Assembly (NCBI GenBank): GCA_026390215.1
Contig: JAPLGJ010000159.1
Coordinates: 1-10,775, forward strand
Source of the DNA: Caldisericota bacterium
Lineage (GTDB): Bacteria; Caldisericota; Caldisericia; Cryosericales; Cryosericaceae
Reading direction: 5' to 3'
DNA length: 10,775 nucleotides
A model generated the notes under the pieces. That model had not been told where the DNA came from. It saw only the letters and a program-made list of their open reading frames with translations, and did not search any database. Of the stretch, positions 1 through 7,177 are shown piece by piece. A program made the translations under genes and the position numbers. Numbering within the stretch: the first letter of the stretch is position 1; each line of letters opens with the position of its first letter.

Positions 1-1
1 C

Positions 2-649
2 ACTGTCTGGAAGACGTCCTCGAGTTCACTGGCGCCGACTGGCCTGCAGCCTGGCGACGTCGCCATCTTTGGCAATTGGCTGGGCCTGCGTCATGCCGTG
101 TTCGTTTCGGCCAAGCAGTCCAATGGCCAACCCCTCTTCAATGCCCACACGTACGACCGGAAAAGGACAACTATCGGCTGGCTGCTCGGTGGCTGGACGT
201 ACGTCAAATACTACCACATCGTCAAGTCACCGATCACCGTCGCAGCCGCTCCCAGGCCGGCCGTGACGACGAGGAGTTCAGTCCCTGCCACGGTCCTCAA
301 CCATCAACCCGAACCAGTTGAACTCGAGCATCTCGTCACCACGCTTGCTCCGTCATCGGTGACGTCGGCGTCGGCAGTGCTGAACGGCATCGTCAAACCT
401 GACGGTCAGCCAACTCTCTGGTTCTTCGAATATGGTGTTTCCGAGACCTACGAGGAGGCCACGGAAAGACAGGGGCCACTCCTGGGCAACATGACGTACA
501 ATGTCGACCTTGCAGTCACGGAACTCAAGCCAAGCACACTGTATCATACGCGTCTGGTACGGGTCGCGCCAGACGGCAGCCTCACGACAGGATTGGACAC
601 CACATTCCGCACGCCTCAGGCTTCGCGCGCGGCAGCACACCAGGACTGA
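2..649 (+). CDS. C-terminal part of a secreted-type protein: amidase-like domain plus fibronectin-like domain
   Basis: The reading frame is open from the window edge to the TGA at 647-649, so the N-terminus, any signal peptide and part of the first domain are missing; 215 codons are visible. Residues 15-73 read LQPGDVAIFGN, then RHAVFVSAKQ, NAHTYDRK and YYHIV. This order (GDV, then H-A-V-F, then H-T) resembles the C-terminal half of the putative amidase domain family (Amidase_6), and more loosely CHAP or NlpC/P60 hydrolases. A Pro/Ala/Thr-rich linker (about 75-105) follows. Residues 108-206 form an Ig/FN3-like beta domain, with VLNGIVKPDGQPT, FFEYG, LKPSTLYHTRLV and TTFRTP matching the usual fibronectin-type strands of bacterial surface proteins. 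An extracellular or cell-wall role is inferred. The amidase assignment is moderate because the region that would hold further catalytic residues is outside the window. Confidence 0.7.
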   Translation, partial: TVWKTSSSSLAPTGLQPGDVAIFGNWLGLRHAVFVSAKQSNGQPLFNAHTYDRKRTTIGWLLGGWTYVKYYHIVKSPITVAAAPRPAVTTRSSVPATVLNHQPEPVELEHLVTTLAPSSVTSASAVLNGIVKPDGQPTLWFFEYGVSETYEEATERQGPLLGNMTYNVDLAVTELKPSTLYHTRLVRVAPDGSLTTGLDTTFRTPQASRAAAHQD

Positions 650-782
650 CAGCGAGTTGCCATCGGCGGTCCACTGCCGTTCACGATTCTACGTTGCATT
701 TCCCGCCTCCGAGGTACACTGACAGTCGACGCCTCTGCCCAGATTGCAGTCAGGGGGAGCCGCGCATGGAGGAACGCCGGTC

Positions 783-863
783 ATGACAGGTGATATGATC
801 AGTGGTCGCAATGACGTCGAGCTGTCGGCTTCCAGTGCTGCACGTTCCGGGTCAGGTTTGTGA
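783..863 (+). CDS. Possible 26-residue leader ORF overlapping the enzyme I-like start
   Basis: ATG at 783 opens a 26-codon frame (MTGDMISGRN...) ending at TGA 861-863. Its stop overlaps the GTG start of the next gene in a GTGA arrangement (860-863), typical of translational coupling. GGAGG at 768-772 lies 10 bases upstream. A still shorter frame (ATG 766 to TGA 784-786, six residues) overlaps this ORF's ATG by ATGA and has GGGGGAG before it. The downstream gene has no good ribosome binding site of its own, which makes coupling attractive. Against it, the peptide has no recognisable features and overlaps of short frames arise by chance. If the extended -10 at 791-799 is the real promoter, transcription would begin after this ATG. 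Confidence 0.2.
   Translation: MTGDMISGRNDVELSASSAARSGSGL
791..799 (+). promoter_or_regulatory. Candidate extended -10 promoter for the enzyme I-like gene
   Basis: TGATATGAT fits the extended -10 pattern TGn-TATAAT with one mismatch in the hexamer. It would start transcription near 806 and leave a leader of about 54 bases before GTG 860. No convincing -35 lies 16-18 bases upstream, which extended -10 promoters tolerate. This is a pattern match only. Confidence 0.25.
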
Positions 864-2140
864 GTACACTCAGAGGAATCCCTGCGTCAGCAGGTATTGC
901 CATTGGGCGAGTGTACATCTATCGCCCGGACGACGTCATCCTGGGGATGCCCAGGGCCGATCTGCGGGTACTGCCCTACCCCGCCATTGTCGTTGCGCGC
1001 GACCTGACACCCGTGGACACGGCCTCGGTCGATCGCAGGAACGTTCTCGCCTTCGTCACGGAGCAGGGCAGTACGACGAACCACACTGCTATCCTGGCTC
1101 AGACGCTGGGAATACCTGCTGTCGTCGGCCTGGGAACAGCGCTTGCGAGCATCGACGAACAGACATGCCTCGGCATCGACGGAGCTGCCGGATCAGTTGT
1201 TCTGGACCCTACTCCCGAGGAACGTGCGGTCCTCGAGGAGCATGCCCGCGCTCTTGCAGTTGAACAGGAGCATCTTTCGCAGTACAAGGACAGGGAAGCC
1301 GTCCTCGGGAATGGCAAGCGTATTGAAGTGTCTGCCAACATCGGTGGCCCCGGTGATGTCGCCACAGCCCTGCAGTTCGGCGCGAACGGCGTCGGCCTGT
1401 ATCGCACGGAGTTCCTTTTCCTCGACCGCGACAGCCCACCCTCTGAGGAAGAGCAGGTCGAAGCATACCGCTCCGTTCTTACTGCCTTTGGCAGCAAACC
1501 CGTCATCATTCGGACTCTCGATATCGGAGGAGACAAGCGGATCCCATACCTGCACCTGCCCCCGGAGACCAACCCGTACCTCGGCGTACGCGCGACCCGC
1601 CTTGGCCTGCGCAGACCGACGCTGTTCAAGACCCAGCTGCGCGCCATTCTGCGAGCCAGCACGGCCGGAACGGCGCGGATCATGTACCCGATGATCGCCA
1701 TCGCCGAGGAGATCGAACAAGCCAATCTTCTTCTCCAGAGCGTGCGTGACGAATTGGATGCAGAAGGGGCCGCGTACGACCACGACCTGCAGGTCGGCAT
1801 CATGATAGAAATCCCGTCCGCGGCGCTGGATGCCGAGCGTCTTGCCGATAGAGTCGACTTCTTCTCCATCGGCACCAACGACCTGACACAGTATACCTTT
1901 GCCGCGGACCGAACGAACCGCGACCTCAACTACCTGTATCAGCCGCTGCACCCAGCCGTGCTATCACTCATCCACATGGCCATCGAGGCAGCCCACACCC
2001 ATGGCAAGTGGGTGGGCGTCTGCGGTGAACTGGCGGGAGACCCGAGGGCCATCCCCGTTCTCATCGACATGGGCATCGACGAACTGTCCATGTCGTCCGC
2101 CAAGATCCCACGCGCCAAACAGATCATCCTGTCCCTCTAG
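860..2140 (+). CDS. PEP-utilising enzyme I (PtsI)-like protein lacking the HPr-binding domain
   Basis: This 426-residue protein matches the PTS phosphotransferase enzyme I, which autophosphorylates from PEP; the family is usually about 570 residues. Residues 5-20 (RGIPASAGIAIGRVYI) are the enzyme I N-terminus. About 15 residues later the protein enters the end of the phospho-histidine domain (IVVARDLTPVDTA, 43-55), so the roughly 120-residue helical HPr-binding insert is absent in frame. The His that carries phosphate is present at 75 (TTNHTAILA). The PEP-binding barrel is complete in its key motifs: GVGLYRTEFLF (177-187), RTLDIGGDK (218-226), RAILRAS (261-267), GIMIEIPSAA (313-322), FFSIGTNDLTQY (334-345) and CGELAGD (388-394, catalytic Cys388). 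The C-terminus ends about 35 residues earlier than E. coli PtsI. GTG 860 is the only start codon after the in-frame stop at 812-814. No HPr or EII gene is in the window. HPr transfer is unlikely; the true role is unknown. Confidence 0.93.
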   Translation: MSTLRGIPASAGIAIGRVYIYRPDDVILGMPRADLRVLPYPAIVVARDLTPVDTASVDRRNVLAFVTEQGSTTNHTAILAQTLGIPAVVGLGTALASIDEQTCLGIDGAAGSVVLDPTPEERAVLEEHARALAVEQEHLSQYKDREAVLGNGKRIEVSANIGGPGDVATALQFGANGVGLYRTEFLFLDRDSPPSEEEQVEAYRSVLTAFGSKPVIIRTLDIGGDKRIPYLHLPPETNPYLGVRATRLGLRRPTLFKTQLRAILRASTAGTARIMYPMIAIAEEIEQANLLLQSVRDELDAEGAAYDHDLQVGIMIEIPSAALDAERLADRVDFFSIGTNDLTQYTFAADRTNRDLNYLYQPLHPAVLSLIHMAIEAAHTHGKWVGVCGELAGDPRAIPVLIDMGIDELSMSSAKIPRAKQIILSL

Positions 2141-2149
2141 CTGCTTCTC

Positions 2150-2168
2150 GTTGTCATGGAATGACAAC
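2150..2168. other. Perfect hairpin just after the enzyme I-like stop codon
   Basis: GTTGTCAT at 2150-2157 and ATGACAAC at 2161-2168 form an 8-bp perfect stem with a 3-base loop (GGA), nine bases after the stop. Its right arm shares AAC (2166-2168) with the left arm of the next, larger hairpin, so the two cannot both form fully on one transcript. Confidence 0.55.
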
Positions 2169-2195
2169 CGGCCCCGTCTTGGCATGGGGCCGGTT
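2166..2195. terminator. GC-rich hairpin, likely bidirectional terminator between convergent genes
   Basis: AACCGGCCCC (2166-2175) pairs perfectly with GGGGCCGGTT (2186-2195). A G-T and a T-A pair extend the stem inward to leave a 6-base loop, CTTGGC. It lies between the convergent enzyme I-like gene (+) and methyltransferase gene (-), where a shared terminator is expected. No run of T follows on either strand, so it is not a classical intrinsic terminator, although the stem is very stable. A smaller inverted repeat (GGGGT-AG-ACCCC, 2218-2229) stands between it and the methyltransferase stop. Confidence 0.55.
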
Positions 2196-2236
2196 CTGCA
2201 CTTGCCGCAAGACGATGGGGGTAGACCCCTGTTCCG

Positions 2237-2995
2237 TTACACGCGAGCCACGAAGAAGACACGAGGTTCAGACTCCGGGTCGGCAAGAGGTACGGTCAGG
2301 TCTGCCGCACGCGCCTGGTAGACCGCACTGAACCCGACCTCCAGCAGAGCCGTGGTCACCTCTCGCACCGGCCACGCGCTTTCCACGAATGTCTCGTCAA
2401 AGCGAAGCCAGCCGCCCGATTCCTGCCGAACGAATCCGGAGATCTTGATGCGCCCCTGACGCTTGTCTTCGTCGTACATGCCGCGGTTAATCACCATTGC
2501 GTCCGGGGCGTCCTCCAAAGTCACATTGTTCCAGCGTCGCAGTCCCATCATCGTATTGAGGTCAAACGCAAACAGGCCTCCCGGCAGCAGGCATTGGTGC
2601 ACACAGGCAAAGCAGGACAGCAAGGCGTCGACGCCGGACAGATGGTTGAGAGCGTCGAATGTCGACACAGCGAGCCCAAACCGCGAGGATAGCGAGAAAT
2701 CTGCCGCGTCGCCCTGTACAAAGGATAGCTCGCCAGAAGAGACGAACGAGGCGCAATTGATGCGCGCATGGGCCAGCATCGGTTCCGAATTGTCCAGACC
2801 CGTGACGACATATCCTGCCTGCAGGAACTGGAGCGCCAACTGGCCGGTGCCACAGCAGACGTCGAGCAGCGACCGCTCGCCCTTCGGACAGACCTGCTCG
2901 TACAGGGTCCGCAACCTCGGCCCGACCAGCGTCACAAACCCGGTCCACCGTTGATTGTATGCCTGTGCAAATGGTGCCGTATAGGACGATTCCAT
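2237..2995 (-). CDS. Class I SAM-dependent methyltransferase
   Basis: This 252-residue protein has the Rossmann-type methyltransferase fold. Motif I is LLDVCCGTGQLAL (43-55), with the acidic residue of motif II in GLDNSEPML (67-74), motif III in QGDAADF (94-100) and motif IV around FDALNHLSG (113-121), followed by LLPGGLFAFDLNT (136-148). The C-terminal half (DEDKRQGRIKISGFV, FVESAWPVREVTTALLEVGF) resembles small-molecule methyltransferases of the Methyltransf_25/11 type, but the substrate cannot be named. The start is placed at ATG 2995 because GGGAGG lies five bases upstream (TTCAC spacer); the frame stays open to an ATG at 3034 that has no ribosome binding site. A promoter of its own lies just upstream. 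It is followed by the hairpin region shared with the convergent enzyme I-like gene. Confidence 0.88.
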   Translation of the reverse strand: MESSYTAPFAQAYNQRWTGFVTLVGPRLRTLYEQVCPKGERSLLDVCCGTGQLALQFLQAGYVVTGLDNSEPMLAHARINCASFVSSGELSFVQGDAADFSLSSRFGLAVSTFDALNHLSGVDALLSCFACVHQCLLPGGLFAFDLNTMMGLRRWNNVTLEDAPDAMVINRGMYDEDKRQGRIKISGFVRQESGGWLRFDETFVESAWPVREVTTALLEVGFSAVYQARAADLTVPLADPESEPRVFFVARV

Positions 2996-3024
2996 GTGAA
3001 CCTCCCACCAGTGCGCTTCGAGCC

Positions 3025-3053
3025 AATCTAGCACCAGCTCGCCCCGGGGTCAA
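3025..3053 (-). promoter_or_regulatory. Sigma-70-type promoter for the methyltransferase gene
   Basis: On the minus strand, TTGACC (3053-3048) is separated by exactly 17 bases from TAGATT (3030-3025). Transcription would start near 3018, leaving a leader of about 22 bases that contains the GGGAGG ribosome binding site. The -35 matches five of six consensus bases and the -10 four of six. Confidence 0.5.
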
Positions 3054-3187
3054 CACCAATGACGCCGACGGATCAGTCGATCTCTGGCGAGAAGGGATGA
3101 ACCAGCAATGACGACAGTGCCCCTCCGCAAGACGAGGCACTGCAACACCAATAGGGCCTGTCCCAATACTACAGCAATGTCACAGGG

Positions 3188-5080
3188 CTATGTGATGACA
3201 CTCCACTGCGACGGCCTGACCTCGTCGCCGAAGGCTTTCTGCGCTTCCAGCAGACGCGCACGCTGAGCCTCGAGCTCTGTGAACAGGACCTCGGGGGTGT
3301 CGTGGGTGCTGTTCTTCCAGCTCTCGATCACACGGTCGATCTTGCTCAGGTTCTCGGGGATGCGAAGTGAGAACTCGGCCTCGTACTCCGCGCGCGTGTA
3401 CTCGCGACCGATGACGCCCATGAACAGCGGGACAAGGTCCTTGTACTCCGGGATCCAGCCTGTCGCGGTCTTGATAGCAGTGACGTCACCGTTGCAGCGC
3501 AGCTCCATCCACTTGTACCAAACCTTCTTGTCATTCTTGCCGTTGAGGAACTTGCCGTCGCGGCTCCTGAGGAAGTAGTTGACGGCGAAGATCTTTGGCA
3601 GCCGCCTGGCTCCCCTGGCGAAATCGACGTTGATCTGCAGGTACTTGCCCAGCGGGACGGACAGGAAGTCCAGGTTGGACATCGGGTTGTGCTGACGCAC
3701 ACCGGCCTGTCCAATGGTCGCAGCAGTCGTTTCGGACTCGATCGAAGCGCCAAAGGCGACGATGCCGTTGGCCCAGTCGATGGATTCCTGTACGGGGACC
3801 CATGTGTCCGAATCGCGGCCGCCGTAGACATATGCGCTGACCTCGACACCATCAGGATTGTCAGCGTTCTTGTCCAGGTTCTCAAGCATTTCCAGGCCCA
3901 GCGTGAAGCGGGCATTTGCATGAGAAGCGAGTACCGGTTTGCCGTCCTTGTCGAGCTTGCCTGGCGTCCACTCGCCCCTATAGTTGACGCCGTGCTCCGG
4001 GACCACCGCGTCCTTGCCTTCCCAGTATACCCCGCCGTCATCCGTCCTGAGGACATTGCTGAAGACCACCTGATGGCCGGGAGCATGCAGGGCCTTCCAC
4101 TGAATAGGGTCGTCCTTGCTGTTGACACCCAGGATGATCCCAAACATGCCATGTTCGCAGTTGACTGCCCGCACCACGCCATCGATCCTGCGGAGATAGG
4201 CGATGTCGTCGCCGACGATGCTCTCGCCGTCGAGCATAGCGGTCGACGTCTTGCCACACATCGAAGGGAACGCACCCGTGAAGTACGTGACGCGATCATT
4301 GGGCCCGTGGATGCCCATGACCAGCATGTGCTCGCACAGCCAGCCCTCCTGGGACCCGCGGTGGATGGCGAGGCGCATGGCCATCTTCTTCATGCCCAGC
4401 GTGTTGCCGGCGTATTGCGTGTTGGCGCTGTAGACCGTATCGTCCTTGAGGTCGATATAGATACGGCGCTTGTCGATGTTCTTCGTCGTCTTGCTTTCGG
4501 TCAGCTCGCCCTCAGAATGCACGAACTTGAAAAGATGCGCCTGCTCGCCCTGACGGACAAACTCCTCATAGCCTGGCCGATAGAGCAGTTTCTCCGAATG
4601 TGCGACGTAGGCGCTGTCGGTGAGCTGAACTGCAGGGATGGCAAACTCGGAACCGTTGGGCCCGAGCGTAGCGAAGACGATCAGCATCTGACGTCCACGC
4701 ATGATGCCATCCAGGACTTCGCTTATGTCCTTGAGGCCCTCGGTGCGGTCACGGGTGGAGATCTGAGGACCCATCTCTTCGCCCGGGTCCACCAGGATGT
4801 TCGTGTGCTCCTTGTCGCGGCCCTGGTCAAGAGGCGAATCGAAGTGGAGCGTATGGCCATTCATTGCCAGGCGCTGCTCCTCACCGTCGCGGATCGCTTT
4901 CTCGCTGATGTAGGAGAGATCCTGGGTCGAGTCATCACAGACGAAGACGCTCGCTGGATCGAGCAACCTGATGAAGTGGGCAATGAAATCGTACAGCTTC
5001 CCATTTGAGATCCTGCTGAGCTTGGCGTACTGCTCCTCGCCAAGCCGTTCCTCGAGGAACTTTGCGACGTTTTCGATCAT
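3188..5080 (-). CDS. pckG: Phosphoenolpyruvate carboxykinase (GTP)
   Basis: This 630-residue enzyme interconverts oxaloacetate plus GTP and PEP plus CO2 plus GDP, in the cytoplasm, at the gluconeogenesis/anaplerosis branch point. Length and motifs fit GTP-type PEPCK. The P-loop FPSMCGKTS (271-279) carries the family's reactive Cys (275), and metal ligands lie in GNTLGMKK (225-232), CEHMLVMG (249-256) and VGDDIAYL (289-296). The segment after the kinase loops, NCEHGMFGIILGVN (307-320), departs from the common bacterial NPxNGFFGVAPGT form and recalls archaeal-type enzymes; that comparison is from memory. ATG 5080 has GGAGGTG five bases upstream. The gene is 108 bases downstream of corA; no good promoter was seen there, only TAGAAT at 5136-5131 without a -35. 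A 5-bp hairpin overlaps the stop (3180-3195). It may be transcribed from its own weak promoter or by read-through from corA. Confidence 0.96.
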   Translation of the reverse strand: MIENVAKFLEERLGEEQYAKLSRISNGKLYDFIAHFIRLLDPASVFVCDDSTQDLSYISEKAIRDGEEQRLAMNGHTLHFDSPLDQGRDKEHTNILVDPGEEMGPQISTRDRTEGLKDISEVLDGIMRGRQMLIVFATLGPNGSEFAIPAVQLTDSAYVAHSEKLLYRPGYEEFVRQGEQAHLFKFVHSEGELTESKTTKNIDKRRIYIDLKDDTVYSANTQYAGNTLGMKKMAMRLAIHRGSQEGWLCEHMLVMGIHGPNDRVTYFTGAFPSMCGKTSTAMLDGESIVGDDIAYLRRIDGVVRAVNCEHGMFGIILGVNSKDDPIQWKALHAPGHQVVFSNVLRTDDGGVYWEGKDAVVPEHGVNYRGEWTPGKLDKDGKPVLASHANARFTLGLEMLENLDKNADNPDGVEVSAYVYGGRDSDTWVPVQESIDWANGIVAFGASIESETTAATIGQAGVRQHNPMSNLDFLSVPLGKYLQINVDFARGARRLPKIFAVNYFLRSRDGKFLNGKNDKKVWYKWMELRCNGDVTAIKTATGWIPEYKDLVPLFMGVIGREYTRAEYEAEFSLRIPENLSKIDRVIESWKNSTHDTPEVLFTELEAQRARLLEAQKAFGDEVRPSQWSVIT

Positions 5081-5188
5081 GCACGCACCTCCATCGATAC
5101 TGGCCCTCCGGCCATGATCATTCCGTGGATATTCTACTCCGTTGTGCCCAAACGAACAGGTTCAGGGGATGGGCGCCTGTGCGGGACG

Positions 5189-6280
5189 TCAAAGCCAGTG
5201 CTTGCGCCTGTAGTACCTGAAGAGGATGACGACCACGACGGCCATGACCACCCATACAAACAGGTAGCCATAGCGCCACTCGATTTCGGGGAAGTAGCGG
5301 AAGTTCATGCCGTACAGGCCGACGATGAACGTCAGGGGCACGAAGATGGTCGAGATGATCGTCAGCGTTTTCATGATGTCGTTCATCCTGTTGCTGAGCG
5401 ATGAAAGGTATGCATCAAGCATGTTCGACGCCAGGTCACGGTAGGTCTCCAGCATGTCCATCAGCTGGACCGCGTGGTCGTAGGCATCCCGGAGGTATAG
5501 CTTGGTCTCGTCCTTGATCAGTCCCGACAGGTCCTGCTGCAATCCAAGGACGACCTCACGCTCCGGCCACACCGTCTTGCGCAGCATGAGGAGTTCCCTC
5601 TTCAGACTGAAGATGACGCTCAGCGTCTCGGGTGTCGGATTGTCGATGACTGCCTGCTCAAGGTCCTCAAGCTGATCCCCCAGCTGCTCGAGGACAGGGA
5701 AGACCTCATCCAGAGCGACGTCGATGAGCGAGTAGAGCAGGTAGTCGGCGCCTGCGGACCGGACACGGCCCGCCCCGCCCCGAATGGCCGTACGCACGGC
5801 CTCCCATGGATCGATGGGGTCCTCCTGGAACGTGATCAGCGTGGACCCCACGAGAAATGCTGAGACCTGTTCCATGGACACGCTGCCGCTGATGCGGGCA
5901 AGCCGAAACACCACGAACTTCTGGCCCTCGTATGTCTCCACCTTCGGGCGCTCCCGCAGGTTCTGGATGTCCTCGAGTGCAAGAGGATGCAGACCATACG
6001 TCCGCCCCAGCTCCTGCAGGACCACCGGGTCACCGACACCGGTGACGTCGATCCAGGTGGTCCCTGACCGGCCAGCGTAGGCCGCACAAATACTGGCTTC
6101 ACCGGACTCCTGCTCCTCGCAGTGGTCCTGGTCATACCACAGGACCCGGATACGGGTCGGTGGAATCGCAGCGTCTGCAGGCGGCGCGGTCAGCGCTCCC
6201 GGTGGGGTGCCCGTCGTGGCCTCAGGCTTTCGCCGGACCCGCGTGAACCGGTCCTTGCCATGCGCGTCGTCTTCTCCCAT
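5189..6280 (-). CDS. corA: CorA-family magnesium/cobalt transporter
   Basis: This 363-residue inner-membrane channel protein moves divalent metal ions, chiefly Mg2+, as a homopentamer. The signature is at the C-terminus: a first membrane helix (about 300-323, TIISTIFVPLTFIVGLY) ends in the GMN motif (324-326), then a short acidic loop (FPEIEW) and a second helix (about 338-357) finishing in RYYRRKHWL. The large cytoplasmic N-domain includes HPLALEDIQN and RPKVETYE near 100-118, hallmark segments of the family, and long helices including LLYSLIDVALDEVFPVLEQL. The first 40 residues are a polar, Pro/Ala-rich extension with no recognisable domain. ATG 6280 lies nine bases after the cupin stop with only a weak ribosome binding site, so translation may depend on the upstream gene. 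Substrate choice among Mg, Co and Ni cannot be told from the sequence. Confidence 0.95.
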   Translation of the reverse strand: MGEDDAHGKDRFTRVRRKPEATTGTPPGALTAPPADAAIPPTRIRVLWYDQDHCEEQESGEASICAAYAGRSGTTWIDVTGVGDPVVLQELGRTYGLHPLALEDIQNLRERPKVETYEGQKFVVFRLARISGSVSMEQVSAFLVGSTLITFQEDPIDPWEAVRTAIRGGAGRVRSAGADYLLYSLIDVALDEVFPVLEQLGDQLEDLEQAVIDNPTPETLSVIFSLKRELLMLRKTVWPEREVVLGLQQDLSGLIKDETKLYLRDAYDHAVQLMDMLETYRDLASNMLDAYLSSLSNRMNDIMKTLTIISTIFVPLTFIVGLYGMNFRYFPEIEWRYGYLFVWVVMAVVVVILFRYYRRKHWL

Positions 6281-6289
6281 GTCAGCGCT

Positions 6290-6616
6290 TCAGGAACGTA
6301 TCATGGTAAGGAGCCACACGCAAGGCTCCAGCGCATCGACGGCATGGACGACGCCTGCCGGCATGACGATCGCGTCGCCTGAAGTCAGTACGTGATGCAC
6401 GCCGTCCAGGATGATGTCGACGCTCCCCTGCAGTACGCTCACCAGCGCGTCGAATGGGGCAGTGTGTTCACTCAGCTTCTGCCCCTTGTCAAACGCGAAC
6501 AGCGTGACGGTCCCTGTCGGCCGCTCGACCAGCGTCTTGCTGACAATCGCTCCTGGCTGGACCGCGATCAGGTCGACCAGCCGCGCCGACTTGCCATGAA
6601 GTTCGTCTGTCGTCAT
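6290..6616 (-). CDS. Small single-domain cupin protein
   Basis: A 108-residue beta-barrel protein of the cupin superfamily. The two cupin motifs are recognisable: KLSEHTAPFDALVSVLQG and GDAIVMPAGVVHAV, joined by a short VDIILDGVHHV segment. Motif 1 keeps a single His (SEHTAPFD) instead of the HxH pair, as in a widespread group of small cupins with the EHTAPFDALV signature, and motif 2 keeps its His. Metal binding is therefore possible but reduced, and no substrate can be given. ATG 6616 is chosen because GGAGGTG lies four bases upstream; an in-frame ATG at 6670 has no such signal. It is the first gene of a leftward unit with corA, nine bases downstream, hinting at a shared response such as metal stress (inference). 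Confidence 0.85.
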   Translation of the reverse strand: MTTDELHGKSARLVDLIAVQPGAIVSKTLVERPTGTVTLFAFDKGQKLSEHTAPFDALVSVLQGSVDIILDGVHHVLTSGDAIVMPAGVVHAVDALEPCVWLLTMIRS

Positions 6617-6628
6617 GGAACACCTCCA

Positions 6629-6644
6629 CCTTGATTGTACAAGG
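6629..6644 (-). promoter_or_regulatory. Candidate -10 element of the cupin-corA unit, nested in an inverted repeat
   Basis: On the minus strand TACAAT (6639-6634) is a good -10, placed 17 bases before the cupin start codon. It is flanked exactly by CCTTG and CAAGG (6629-6633 and 6640-6644), so a dimeric repressor could occlude it. No good -35 is seen 17 bases upstream. Five-base arms can occur by chance. Confidence 0.25.
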
Positions 6645-6683
6645 ATACCTGATGTTGGACCAGAGTCCACCGGCGGCGGGGCC

Positions 6684-6694
6684 GTTCCGGGAAC
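6684..6694. other. 11-base palindrome in the divergent intergenic region
   Basis: GTTCC-G-GGAAC is a perfect inverted repeat lying between the divergent cupin and first I42 genes, 67 bases from each start codon. It could be a regulator site shared by both directions; nothing else supports this. Confidence 0.2.
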
Positions 6695-6760
6695 CGTGTC
6701 GGCACTCCGTACGTCCTAGAGACGACGGATCGGGGAAACCGACCGGTTCAAGGAGATGAG

Positions 6761-7159
6761 ATGATGAAGAAGAACATGCTGGCTGTTATCGTGACTGTGG
6801 TGGCGGTTGCCGCCGTAGTCGTCACCCTTGTGCTGACCCGAGCATCCGGGGGAGACCAGGTCACCGGGGATACGTTCGAAACGGCCGTCGGAAAGACGTT
6901 CACCATCGCACTGGATGCCAACGCGACCACTGGGTACAGCTGGAGTCAGACCGTCGGGGACAAGACGGTGGTCACGTTCGTCAGCAACGAATATGCGGCA
7001 GAGGCTCGCGACCCTCAGGTTGTGGGCGGCGGCGGCACGGATACCTTTGCGTTCAAGGCTGTCGGGAAGGGAACGACAACAATCACCCTGAACTACGCCC
7101 GTCCCTGGGAGAGCGTCCCTCCTGCACAGACCAGGACCGTCACCGTCACTGTCAAGTAG
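6761..7159 (+). CDS. Membrane-anchored chagasin-family (I42) cysteine protease inhibitor
   Basis: 132 residues. The N-terminus (2-27) has two lysines and a long hydrophobic helix without a lipobox Cys, so the protein is either anchored with its C-terminal domain outside the membrane or exported with signal cleavage. The domain from about 37 carries all three inhibitory loops of the chagasin fold: NATTGYSW (54-61, usual NPTTGY), GGGGT (89-93) and RPWE (114-117), plus the strand pattern FAFKAVGKGTTTITLNY. Chagasin-type proteins tightly block papain-family cysteine proteases; bacterial members may protect the cell surface or regulate its own exported proteases (inference). AGGAG at 6751-6755 precedes two possible starts, ATG 6761 and ATG 6764; the first is used. 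A strong hairpin follows the stop. Confidence 0.92.
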   Translation: MMKKNMLAVIVTVVAVAAVVVTLVLTRASGGDQVTGDTFETAVGKTFTIALDANATTGYSWSQTVGDKTVVTFVSNEYAAEARDPQVVGGGGTDTFAFKAVGKGTTTITLNYARPWESVPPAQTRTVTVTVK

Positions 7160-7177
7160 CATAGCCACGACATCAAG

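Noticed and set aside
1099..1951. Two long minus-strand frames (276 and 252 codons)
   Set aside because: They are antisense to the enzyme I-like gene, low-complexity in composition (Ser/Arg-rich) and lack start signals.
3051..3152. Direct repeat CAACACCAAT at 3051-3060 and 3143-3152
   Set aside because: Only two ten-base copies 92 bases apart, with no element between them; one overlaps the methyltransferase -35 region. No function can be argued.
3689..5008. A 439-codon frame on the plus strand
   Set aside because: It lies entirely antisense to pckG, whose motifs and ribosome binding site are clear; it has no family-like sequence. Long antisense frames are expected in GC-rich genes.
5077..5115. 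A 12-codon frame upstream of pckG ending in an ATGA overlap with its start
   Set aside because: pckG has its own strong GGAGGTG site, the peptide's own binding site is poor, and a frame this short is likely chance.
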